Assembly (NCBI GenBank): GCA_030602865.1
Contig: JAUVYX010000086.1
Location: 1-5,250 of the forward strand
Length of the DNA stretch: 5,250 nt
Direction: 5' to 3'
From: Dehalococcoidia bacterium
Lineage (GTDB): Bacteria > Chloroflexota > Dehalococcoidia > GIF9 > AB-539-J10
The position numbers and the translations under genes are program-made. The first letter of the stretch is position 1. Each line of letters opens with the position of its first letter. Below are positions 1 to 5,250 of the stretch, piece after piece. The notes beneath the pieces are model-generated. The model was not told the origin of the DNA. It ran no database searches and saw only the letters and a program-made list of their open reading frames with translations.

Positions 1-897
1 ATAAGAATAGCTGAAGAAAACGATATTCCTCTTCAAATATCGCACCACAAGGCAGCAGGCAGAATGAACTGGGGCAAGGTAAACGGGGCTTTAAAATTGA
101 TGACAGAGGCCAGACAAAGGGGGGTTGAAGTCAATTGTGACGTATACCCATACATCGCCGGCAGCACAATGATAAACTCTTTGTTGCCGACCTGGGTACT
201 GGAAGGTGGCACAGCCAGGATGTTAGAACGACTGCGGGACAGAGAAGAGAGAAAAATAATAGAAGGGGAAATTGCTGAAGGAACAATGCAGGGGGAAAAC
301 TGGATAAAATCTATTGGATGGAACAACATAATCATCGGTAGCTGCCCGATAAATAATAAATACGAAGGGAAATCTTTAGAGCAAATCTTTAGAGAAAAGG
401 GTAGTTCCAAGACACCTTACCAGGCTTTCTTCGACTGGTTACTGGAGATATCTGGGGATGCTATCATGATACTGTTCGGCATGGATGAAGATGATGTAAA
501 AACAGTGATTTCCAGTCCGTTATCTTCCATAATAACAGATGCTTGGGCAACCTCTCCCAGTGGAGGTGGCAAGCCTCACCCCAGGGCATATGGCACCTTC
601 CCCAGAGCTATTCGAAAATACGTTAAGGAGGAGAAGGTCTTGACTCTAGAGGAAGCGATAAGAAAAATGACTTCTCTGCCGGCCATGAAAGTAGGCCTGA
701 AAGATAGGGGCATCATTCGCGAGGGTTTCTGGGCTGATCTGCTCGTCTTCGATGCAGATAAAATCAGTGACAGCGCCAGCTTTGCAGAACCCCACCAATA
801 TCCGAAAGGAATAAGCCACATTATCGTCAATGGACAAGTGGTGGCAAAGAATGGAAAACTGACTGGTGTACAAACAGGAAGAGTATTAATCCGCTAA
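1..897 (+). CDS. N-acyl-D-amino-acid deacylase (D-aminoacylase), C-terminal part, 5' end outside window
   Basis: The reading frame is open from base 1 and ends at TAA 895-897, giving 298 residues. Family members run to roughly 480-530 residues, so about 200 N-terminal residues, including the usual HxH metal motif, lie to the left. The enzyme is expected to hydrolyse N-acyl-D-amino acids to a carboxylate and a free D-amino acid in the cytoplasm, using zinc in an amidohydrolase barrel. Family signatures seen, numbered from base 1: SHHKAAG (14-20), DVYPYIAGST (47-56), an ITDA segment with the likely catalytic/metal Asp at 180, HPRAYGTFPR (about 193-202), a KMTSLPA helix, then the RGIIREG and ADLLVFD strands of the C-terminal beta-sandwich, and a final HIIVNG strand. 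The first His of SHHK and Asp180 are the likely counterparts of the metal/catalytic residues of the Alcaligenes enzyme; this is alignment from memory. The family (Amidohydro_3, COG3653) is secure. The exact acyl and amino-acid preference is not, and related dihydroorotase-like or N-acyl-D-Glu/Asp deacylases remain possible. An internal ATG at 64 is not the start, because conserved motif residues precede it. Confidence 0.93.
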   Translation: MRIAEENDIPLQISHHKAAGRMNWGKVNGALKLMTEARQRGVEVNCDVYPYIAGSTMINSLLPTWVLEGGTARMLERLRDREERKIIEGEIAEGTMQGENWIKSIGWNNIIIGSCPINNKYEGKSLEQIFREKGSSKTPYQAFFDWLLEISGDAIMILFGMDEDDVKTVISSPLSSIITDAWATSPSGGGKPHPRAYGTFPRAIRKYVKEEKVLTLEEAIRKMTSLPAMKVGLKDRGIIREGFWADLLVFDADKISDSASFAEPHQYPKGISHIIVNGQVVAKNGKLTGVQTGRVLIR

Positions 898-956
898 TTG
901 TTGCTCATAAGCTAAGTTCTCAAATGTTGGAAACAAGTTGCACGTAGAAAACATTC

Positions 957-1008
957 AGTTACACTCAAGTTAATAAACTGGGTAGTTTCAAATAACATGA
1001 TTGTAACT
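957..1008 (+). promoter_or_regulatory. Long imperfect hairpin in the leader of the M81 peptidase gene
   Basis: The 52 bases fold back on themselves almost completely. Pairs are 957-963 with 1002-1008 (7 bp, AGTTACA/TGTAACT), 965-967 with 998-1000 (3 bp), 969-972 with 993-996 (4 bp, GTTA/TAAC) and 975-979 with 984-988 (5 bp, AAACT/AGTTT). Two single mismatches and one small internal loop separate them, and a GGGT tetraloop (980-983) closes the stem: 19 pairs in all. The structure ends three bases before the GGAGG ribosome site (1012-1016). No T-run follows it on the + strand, so it is not a standard terminator. A second weaker inverted repeat, AATGTT (923-928) with AACATT (950-955), sits directly upstream. 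It could be a structured mRNA leader, an RNA-processing site or a DNA operator; the sequence alone does not decide. The pairing is certain, the function is inferred. Confidence 0.5.
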
Positions 1009-1025
1009 CATGGAGGCGTAGGAAT

Positions 1026-2516
1026 ATGATAAAAGGCAGAGTCCTTATTGCGGAATTTGAACACGAAACCAATTGTTTTTGTCTTGATGTGACCGGTAGA
1101 AGACAGTTCGAAGAACGGCATCTCACAAGCGCAAAGGATGTGATTCCTTTCTTTAAAGGTACACGAACCAACCTTGGTGGATTTATAGCGGCAATGGAAG
1201 AAGAGAATTTTGAAATAATCCCAGTGATAGCCGCTTCTGCCACGCCAGGTGGCTTAGTTACAAAAGAAATGTTTGAATCTACGAAGAGTGAGATAGTCCA
1301 GGCAATAAAAACCATGGGAAACATCGATGGCATACTTATTGACCTTCACGGAGCAATGGTCTCCGAAAACGAACAGGATGGTGAAGGGGCACTGCTAAGA
1401 ACAATACGTGAGGCAGCAGGAGCCAAGATGCCAATAATAAGCACTTTAGACCTTCATGCTAATGTAACCGACACTATGATAGAAAATGCAACCGCATTTT
1501 TCCCTTACGAGAACTACCCCCACACCGATTGTTTTGAGCGAGGCTACGAGGCAGGTAGATGTATAGCGAGGATAATAAGAGGGGAAATATCCCCCGTAAT
1601 GAGGCTAAGACAAATACCAATTCTGGCTCATACCATAGAAACAAGTAAAGCTCCTCACATAGAATTACTTAACAGAGTTCACAAATGGGAGAGTACCCCA
1701 GGGGTCATCAATGTAGCAGTGATGCACGGTTTTCCCTGGTCAGATATCCACGATGCTCAGATGTCTGTCCTGGCTATCACAGATGGTGATGAAACATTAG
1801 CCAACGCCATCGTTGATGACATGGCAAAAATAATCTGGGGAATGAGAGACAAATTCACAAAGAAATTCCTAACCCCTGAAGAGGCTGTCCAAGAAGCTAT
1901 GAATTTCACCAGCGGACCTGTTATTATCGCCGACGCCGCAGACAATCCAGGTGCTGGCGGCGGTGGTGACTCTACATTCATACTTACCGCTTTAATAAAA
2001 GCAAAGGCCAAGAACGTGGGTATAGCCATCATCCCTGATCGAGAAGCCGTACAAAAAGCAATTAATTTAGGCGTTGGCTCTAAAATCACACTAAACCTAG
2101 GAGGCAAGTTGGGGCCAAAAGAAAAAACAGGCGGACCTGTACAAGTTACAGCCCTAGTGAAAACAATCACCGATGGAAAGTTTATCAACAAGGGACCAAT
2201 GAGGAAAGGCATACTAAACAATATAGGTCGTACAGTGGTTCTTGATGTTGATGGCATCGAAATAATCGTGCCGGAACATCGTATACAACCCATTGATGCC
2301 GAGATTTTCCGCCGAGTAGGCATTGAACCAAGCGAAAAGAAGATATTAGTCTTGAAGTCAGTGGTACACTTTAAGGCAAGCTTTGGGCCGATGGCAAAAA
2401 AAATTCTATCCGTGAACACTCCAGCATATGCCTCTATGGATTTTGAATCCTTAAACTTCAAACATATACGACACCCAATTTATCCTTTGAATAAAGATTT
2501 TAAGTACACGATTTAG
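1026..2516 (+). CDS. M81 family metallopeptidase (MlrC / microcystinase C-like)
   Basis: This is a complete 496-residue protein. ATG 1026 is preceded by GGAGG (1012-1016) at 9-nt spacing, and the conserved N-terminal strand GRVLIAEFEHETN begins at residue 4, so the start is well supported. The N-terminal catalytic domain (about 1-295) carries EHETN (12-16), LHGAM (107-111), LDLHANVT (141-148) and YPHTD (164-168). The C-terminal MlrC_C domain (about 298-480) carries ADAADNPGAGGGGDST (302-317), FRRVGIEP (428-435) and the KSVVHF strand (444-449). Asp142, His144 and His166 have the same D-x-H and 24-residue spacing as the zinc ligands reported for MlrC; Glu14 and His108 are likely further active-site residues. 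MlrC itself cleaves linearised microcystin peptides. Most family members have no known substrate, so a role in breaking small modified peptides or amides in the cytoplasm is inference. There is no signal peptide. The next gene follows 38 nt downstream; the deacylase lies 128 nt upstream. Length is normal and no key residue is missing. Confidence 0.93.
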   Translation: MIKGRVLIAEFEHETNCFCLDVTGRRQFEERHLTSAKDVIPFFKGTRTNLGGFIAAMEEENFEIIPVIAASATPGGLVTKEMFESTKSEIVQAIKTMGNIDGILIDLHGAMVSENEQDGEGALLRTIREAAGAKMPIISTLDLHANVTDTMIENATAFFPYENYPHTDCFERGYEAGRCIARIIRGEISPVMRLRQIPILAHTIETSKAPHIELLNRVHKWESTPGVINVAVMHGFPWSDIHDAQMSVLAITDGDETLANAIVDDMAKIIWGMRDKFTKKFLTPEEAVQEAMNFTSGPVIIADAADNPGAGGGGDSTFILTALIKAKAKNVGIAIIPDREAVQKAINLGVGSKITLNLGGKLGPKEKTGGPVQVTALVKTITDGKFINKGPMRKGILNNIGRTVVLDVDGIEIIVPEHRIQPIDAEIFRRVGIEPSEKKILVLKSVVHFKASFGPMAKKILSVNTPAYASMDFESLNFKHIRHPIYPLNKDFKYTI

Positions 2517-2554
2517 GAAATGAATACAGTACAGGCAAGGAGAAGCACAGGACT

Positions 2555-3466
2555 ATGGAAGAAAAGATAAAACAGGCAACTAAAGTAGTTATAACGACCC
2601 TGCTGGAAAATCATTCTGGTTTTGAGCCCAAATTCATAGCTCAACATGGAGTCTCATTTCTGATAGAAGTAACAGTAGGAAAGAGCACCAAGAGGATTCT
2701 ATTTGATACAGGACCATCCGCCGAAGTAGTCGCCCATAATATGAAAACCCTTGAGGTCAAGCCAGATACCATAGACATGATAGCTTTATCTCATTGCCAT
2801 TATGATCACACAGGTGGTCTGGTAGGAATCCTGAAGGAAATACAAGGGCACGATGTACCAATACTGGCTCACCCCAGTTTATTTGACGTTCACTTAGTTG
2901 CTGGCTCTGGTCCAAAACCAAGAAATTGGCTACCCAGGCCAATTGGAATGGTCGGCGAGAATACAGAGGAGAATATAAGAAAGCATGGGGGGTTTCTAAC
3001 CCTAGTATCCAAGCCTTTTGAATTGATGCCTGGAGTACTTTGGGCCGGAGAGATAGAAAGAGTGACTGATTTTGAAAAGACACCCACCCTCGTCACCCGT
3101 ATCATTAAAGATGGAGAGGTCTTAAATGACCCTATTACCGATGACACCTCACTAGCGATCAACGTTGCCGGTGCTGGATTGTTCGTGATCTCAGGATGTT
3201 CTCACTCTGGAATAATCAACATAGTGAAGCAGTGCATAAAGTTTAGTCAGGTAAAAAAGGTTAAAGCAGTAGTAGGCGGATTCCATCTGATGAATGCCAG
3301 TGAAGATAGAATTGAAAAAACTATAAGAGCTTTGAAAGAACTACGTGTTGAGAATATTTATAGTGGGCATTGCACTGGTTTCAAAGCCCAGACCGCTATA
3401 CACCATGAATTTGGAGACGCCTTTGAAGAACTCTATGTAGGTAAGGTCATTCGTTCTGACCTGTGA
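2555..3466 (+). CDS. Metallo-beta-lactamase-fold hydrolase, COG1237 type
   Basis: This is a complete 303-residue protein. The start ATG 2555 follows an AAGGAGA site (2537-2543) at a rather long 11-nt spacing. Motifs of the metallo-beta-lactamase fold appear in order: LFDTGPS (49-55), SHCHYDHTGG (79-88) with the metal residues His80, His82, Asp84 and His85, SGCSHSG (213-219) with His217, GGFHL (241-245) with His244, and GHCTG (271-275). The GCSHSGI...GGFHL...HCTG series is characteristic of the COG1237 branch. This branch is often labelled 7,8-dihydropterin-6-methyl-4-(beta-D-ribofuranosyl)aminobenzene-5'-phosphate synthase after archaeal methanopterin biosynthesis. That name is probably over-propagated: nothing else here points to methanopterin. 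It is safer to read it as a cytosolic dinuclear-metal hydrolase of unknown substrate. The 38-nt gap to the M81 gene suggests co-transcription and perhaps a shared substrate class. No signal peptide, membrane segment or truncation is seen. Confidence 0.9.
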   Translation: MEEKIKQATKVVITTLLENHSGFEPKFIAQHGVSFLIEVTVGKSTKRILFDTGPSAEVVAHNMKTLEVKPDTIDMIALSHCHYDHTGGLVGILKEIQGHDVPILAHPSLFDVHLVAGSGPKPRNWLPRPIGMVGENTEENIRKHGGFLTLVSKPFELMPGVLWAGEIERVTDFEKTPTLVTRIIKDGEVLNDPITDDTSLAINVAGAGLFVISGCSHSGIINIVKQCIKFSQVKKVKAVVGGFHLMNASEDRIEKTIRALKELRVENIYSGHCTGFKAQTAIHHEFGDAFEELYVGKVIRSDL

Positions 3467-3587
3467 CCCTGGTAGTTTGTCCAATTACATTTTTATTTAG
3501 TAGATTGCATTATTGTTGCTGACTGGAGTATCTCATCATCCTGCTAAAGAGCTCAAGCCTCTTAAGAACTAACTTTTTCCAGCAAAA

Positions 3588-3606
3588 ACCTTTCGCTCTG
3601 AAAGGT
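3588..3606 (-). terminator. Terminator-like hairpin, oriented for minus-strand transcription
   Basis: A perfect 7-bp stem, ACCTTTC (3588-3594) with GAAAGGT (3600-3606), encloses a 5-nt loop. On the minus strand the stem runs into a short T-tract (complement of the A-run 3584-3587), as in an intrinsic terminator. On the + strand no T-run follows, so it would be a poor terminator for the upstream hydrolase gene. No minus-strand gene lies to the right to need it, and the stem is short with three G-C pairs. The pairing is plain; its role is uncertain. Confidence 0.3.
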
Positions 3607-3698
3607 ATAATAATTGAGTATCATGCTTGGTGTCATTCTCTATGATTATTTAATTTGCATCATCCTTAAAAATGGCACCCCATGAAAAACCCGCGCAG

Positions 3699-3716
3699 AA
3701 TAATTAATCAATTATT
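3699..3716. repeat. AT-rich palindrome upstream of the helical-protein gene
   Basis: AATAATT (3699-3705) and AATTATT (3710-3716) form a perfect 7-bp inverted repeat with a 4-nt centre. A further CAG/CTG pairing (3696-3698 with 3720-3722) is possible across a 3-nt bulge. It sits just upstream of the extended -10 candidate at 3737-3745, where an operator or an AT-rich UP-like element would lie. All-AT palindromes arise easily by chance in such sequence, so a regulatory role is only a suggestion. Confidence 0.3.
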
Positions 3717-3736
3717 AAACTGTTCTCATAGGGAAA

Positions 3737-3745
3737 TGTTAAAAT
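3737..3745 (+). promoter_or_regulatory. Candidate extended -10 promoter for the helical-protein gene
   Basis: TGTTAAAAT reads as a TGn extension followed by TAAAAT, five of six matches to the -10 consensus. The best upstream box at an 18-nt spacer is TAAACT (3716-3721), three of six matches to the -35 consensus, acceptable for an extended -10 promoter. Transcription would begin near 3752 and give a leader of about 68 nt before the start at 3820. Such matches are common by chance in AT-rich DNA. Confidence 0.35.
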
Positions 3746-3819
3746 AGCTGCATAGAAATATTGTTGCATGAAATTATAGAAGGAGTTGTAGAATAAATAA
3801 TAGTTAGGGAGGGTATGAC

Positions 3820-4413
3820 ATGGAACTTTCTCCTTTAGCAAAAGAGCGGTTGGCTAGAATAGGCAGTTTATCTCCCGAGGAAAGCAAACAGCTAGAACAA
3901 AACAGGGAACTAGAATCACTTCTTTCGCAGTATTTCACAGATGTAATAACTTCGGAAGACCTCTGGAAAAAAGTTAAAGAACTAAAAGAGCAAAGAGATA
4001 ATGCTATCCCTGCTCAGGCTCAAATTAAACTACTTGATTCACTTCGCTTACAGATGAGCAACGATGATCTGAAACAGCGCCGTATTGCCATACTGGCCCT
4101 GGAGACAATCAAGGATGAGCAAAAATATACAGCGGTTGAGACGTATTTTAATTCAATAGAGTCTATACGTAAAAAATATACACAGAGTAAAGAGCAAGGC
4201 TACGAGCAACTCAAAACAGGTATGGAAGCCCAACTACAAGCAGCAGTTCAACAAGCCGGCAGACAAGGCATGAATGTAGATATAGACAGATCTCTAGAAA
4301 CAAATATAAAGAATAGCCAACAATGGAAAGCATTCATCTCGGAACTTGAAACCAATGCCGAGACAATGTTTAACGAATTAACAGACAAACTGAAAGAACT
4401 TATAGTTATCTGA
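3820..4413 (+). CDS. Hypothetical charged, all-helical cytoplasmic protein (197 residues)
   Basis: I do not recognise this protein with confidence. ATG 3820 follows a strong GGGAGG site (3807-3812) at 7-nt spacing, and TGA 4411-4413 ends the frame. The sequence is rich in Glu, Lys, Gln and Leu and poor in Gly and Pro, with no signal peptide and no membrane segment. It contains no Cys and no His, so metal or disulfide chemistry is unlikely. An N-terminal LSPLAKERLARIGSLSPEES stretch (3-22) has two LSP helix caps. Amphipathic heptad-like helices follow at about 23-61, 66-103 and 104-147, then a Gln/Gly-rich turn (QQAGRQG, 144-150), an NVDIDRSLETNI segment (152-163) and a C-terminal helix (about 167-194). 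A helical bundle or coiled-coil oligomer with a scaffold or binding role is plausible, but this is inference. It is flanked by 353 nt and 192 nt of non-coding DNA, so it is probably transcribed alone. Confidence 0.8.
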   Translation: MELSPLAKERLARIGSLSPEESKQLEQNRELESLLSQYFTDVITSEDLWKKVKELKEQRDNAIPAQAQIKLLDSLRLQMSNDDLKQRRIAILALETIKDEQKYTAVETYFNSIESIRKKYTQSKEQGYEQLKTGMEAQLQAAVQQAGRQGMNVDIDRSLETNIKNSQQWKAFISELETNAETMFNELTDKLKELIVI

Positions 4414-4526
4414 ATTTAGCTTTTCTCATTATAAGCATGTCTATTCATAATTTCTGCTGTTTTTAAACAAAGGCTCAGTCAACGTTTGCCCTATAACTCC
4501 ACAATATAATAGCAACAAGTACGTTG

Positions 4527-4561
4527 CGGTACCGTATATGGTATACTGCTTCACAGTAGCC
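4527..4561. repeat. Cluster of short inverted repeats upstream of the phosphorylase gene
   Basis: CGGTACCG (4527-4534) is a perfect 8-bp palindrome. It overlaps TACC-N6-GGTA (4530-4533 with 4540-4543). Next to it, TACTG (4544-4548) and CAGTA (4554-4558) form a 5-bp stem around CTTCA, extendable by GG (4540-4541) with CC (4560-4561) across a small internal loop. The alternatives share bases and cannot all form at once. The cluster precedes and overlaps the -35 box proposed at 4550-4555, so it could be an operator. Short repeats like these carry limited weight. Confidence 0.3.
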
Positions 4562-4579
4562 ATCATTGATATGCATATT
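4550..4579 (+). promoter_or_regulatory. Weak candidate promoter for the methylthioadenosine phosphorylase gene
   Basis: TTCACA (4550-4555) matches the -35 consensus at five of six positions. CATATT (4574-4579), after an 18-nt spacer, matches the -10 consensus at four of six. Transcription would start near 4586, leaving a leader of about 20 nt. An exact TATAAT at 4505-4510 is an alternative -10 box, but it lacks a convincing -35 at normal spacing. The rest of the 192-nt gap between 4413 and 4606 shows no clear terminator and no small gene. Confidence 0.28.
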
Positions 4580-4605
4580 AAGTAGTTCAGGTAAAGAAAA
4601 GCATA

Positions 4606-5250
4606 ATGACTAAGGCAAGAATAGGAATCATCGGGGGTACCGGTTTATATGATATAGAGGGGTTAACCGACATAGAAGAGGCATTACTGGACACACCGTT
4701 CGGCAAGCCAAGTGCCACTATAATTCTAGGTAATTTAGAGGGCATAAAAGTAGCCTTTCTCCCCAGGCATGGCAAATGGCATCAAATAAGTCCCACTCAG
4801 TTACCAGCTAGAGCCAATATCTATGCCCTGAAATCATTGGGGGTGGATAGAATTATTTCAGTCAGCGCTGTAGGTAGTCTAAAAGAGAAAATATCGCCAA
4901 GGGATATTGTCATTCCAGACCAATTAATCGACCGAACCAGAGTGAGAGAGAACACTTTTTTCAACAATGGATTAGTGGCTCACATCGCTTTTGCTGAACC
5001 TTTCTGTCCTGTTTTAATTCAAATCCTTTCCGAGGCAGCTATAGCAGTAGGAACAAAAGTACATCAAGGAGGCACCTATATTGCCATAGAGGGACCTCAA
5101 TTCTCTACAAAGGCAGAGTCACAGCTCTACCGCTCCTGGAATACCGACATCATAGGTATGACAGCTCTCCCAGAGGCCAAACTGGCGAGAGAAGCCGAAA
5201 TATGCTACGCCACTCTTGCCATAGTCACCGATTATGACTGCTGGCATGAA
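4606..5250 (+). CDS. mtnP: S-methyl-5'-thioadenosine phosphorylase, N-terminal 215 residues, 3' end outside window
   Basis: The frame opens at ATG 4606 and runs without a stop to the right edge; family proteins are about 265-300 residues, so some 50-85 are missing. The enzyme cleaves methylthioadenosine with phosphate to adenine and 5-methylthioribose-1-phosphate, in purine and methionine salvage. Motifs in order are [10 protein letters not shown] (6-15), [13 protein letters not shown] (51-63), [12 protein letters not shown] (69-80), SVSAVGSL (85-92), [12 protein letters not shown] (124-135), [18 protein letters not shown] (155-172), [18 protein letters not shown] (175-192), [18 protein letters not shown] (193-210) and DCWHE (211-215). 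Residues aligning with human MTAP phosphate and substrate contacts are kept: Thr12, Arg54, His55, Ser87 (Thr in human), His126, Met185, Thr186, Asp209 and Asp211. The TDYD aspartates favour an adenine base over a 6-oxopurine. The ribosome site is weak (AGG at 4589-4591 is distant), but the start is fixed by the conserved nucleotide-binding strand at residue 6. Confidence 0.95.
   Translation, partial: MTKARIGIIGGTGLYDIEGLTDIEEALLDTPFGKPSATIILGNLEGIKVAFLPRHGKWHQISPTQLPARANIYALKSLGVDRIISVSAVGSLKEKISPRDIVIPDQLIDRTRVRENTFFNNGLVAHIAFAEPFCPVLIQILSEAAIAVGTKVHQGGTYIAIEGPQFSTKAESQLYRSWNTDIIGMTALPEAKLAREAEICYATLAIVTDYDCWHE

Larger units (their letters stand above)
3467..3819. other. 353-nt intergenic region without a supported gene
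   Basis: This AT-rich stretch separates the MBL-fold hydrolase gene from the helical-protein gene. The only ATG-led frames I checked are short (for example 20 codons from 3623 to 3685) and lack a ribosome site, so I call no gene. It holds a small perfect hairpin (3588-3606) that overlaps an exact TATAAT (3606-3611) by one base, with no recognisable -35 box; an AT-only palindrome (3699-3716); and an extended -10 promoter candidate (3737-3745). A 6-bp inverted repeat, TTGCTG 3516-3521 with CAGCAA 3580-3585, encloses a 5-bp one, AAGAG 3547-3551 with CTCTT 3559-3563. No tRNA-like T-loop or other recognised RNA is visible. Confidence 0.6.

Noticed and set aside
64..66. ATG 64 as the true start of the D-aminoacylase gene.
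   Set aside because: The frame is open back to base 1 and encodes the conserved SHHKAAG motif before this ATG. The protein would also lack its N-terminal metal-binding half. The gene is cut by the window edge rather than truncated.
33..410. A 125-codon minus-strand frame at the left edge.
   Set aside because: It overlaps conserved D-aminoacylase motifs on the + strand, and its low-complexity hydrophobic and Ser/Pro-rich translation is typical of an antisense shadow.
1757..2461. A 234-codon open frame on the minus strand.
   Set aside because: It lies wholly inside the M81 gene, whose motifs are all on the + strand, and the translated sequence has no recognisable motif. It is a shadow frame.
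2555..3466. Specific annotation as a methanopterin-biosynthesis synthase.
   Set aside because: The name is commonly propagated to this MBL-fold branch, but the window shows no other methanopterin genes. Only the fold and metal motifs are supported.
3623..3685. A 20-codon + strand frame in the long intergenic region.
   Set aside because: It has no ribosome binding site, it is short, and nothing in its composition suggests a real peptide.
3467..3819. A tRNA, riboswitch or CRISPR array in the 353-nt gap.
   Set aside because: No T-loop consensus, no spaced direct repeats and no recognised riboswitch core were seen; only short inverted repeats are present.
4657..4667. The Trp in HGKWHQ of the phosphorylase as an unusual active-site change.
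   Set aside because: It aligns with human MTAP Gln64, next to but not part of the phosphate-binding Arg-His pair, a position that is not conserved. All expected contact residues are otherwise kept.

Overview
This is a bacterial window of ordinary gene-dense chromosome. All five genes lie on the + strand, and base composition looks to be in the low-to-mid 40s % G+C (judged by eye, not counted). Shine-Dalgarno sequences of the GGAGG type precede three of the four visible starts. The protein families and the small helical gene would fit an uncultured, probably anaerobic lineage such as Chloroflexota/Dehalococcoidia, but this is a weak inference: nothing in the window fixes the taxonomy.

Layout. 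(1) 1-897 is the C-terminal part of an N-acyl-D-amino-acid deacylase (D-aminoacylase, amidohydrolase superfamily), cut by the left edge. (2) 898-1025 is a 128-nt gap holding a long imperfect hairpin (957-1008) that ends three bases before the ribosome binding site of the next gene. (3) 1026-2516 is a complete M81-family metallopeptidase, related to MlrC (microcystinase C). (4) 2555-3466 is a complete metallo-beta-lactamase-fold hydrolase of the COG1237 type, 38 nt behind the peptidase and probably co-transcribed with it. (5) 3467-3819 is a 353-nt non-coding stretch with a small hairpin, an AT-rich palindrome and a plausible extended -10 promoter. (6) 3820-4413 encodes a 197-residue, highly charged, helical protein of unknown function without Cys or His. 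(7) 4414-4605 is a 192-nt gap with short inverted repeats and a weak promoter candidate. (8) 4606-5250 is the first 215 residues of S-methyl-5'-thioadenosine phosphorylase, cut by the right edge.

How they fit together. The first three genes are all predicted metal-dependent hydrolases. Two of them belong to families acting on amide bonds in unusual amino-acid conjugates or peptides, so genes 1-3 look like a small catabolic cluster for N-acylated or modified peptides; the substrate cannot be read from sequence. The helical gene appears to have its own promoter and does not clearly belong to either neighbour. The phosphorylase is a housekeeping step of methylthioadenosine salvage and probably starts a separate unit. 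I see no mobile element, CRISPR array, tRNA or rRNA, and no clear sign of a new defence or signalling system. The items most worth a second look are the M81 leader hairpin and the uncharacterised helical protein.
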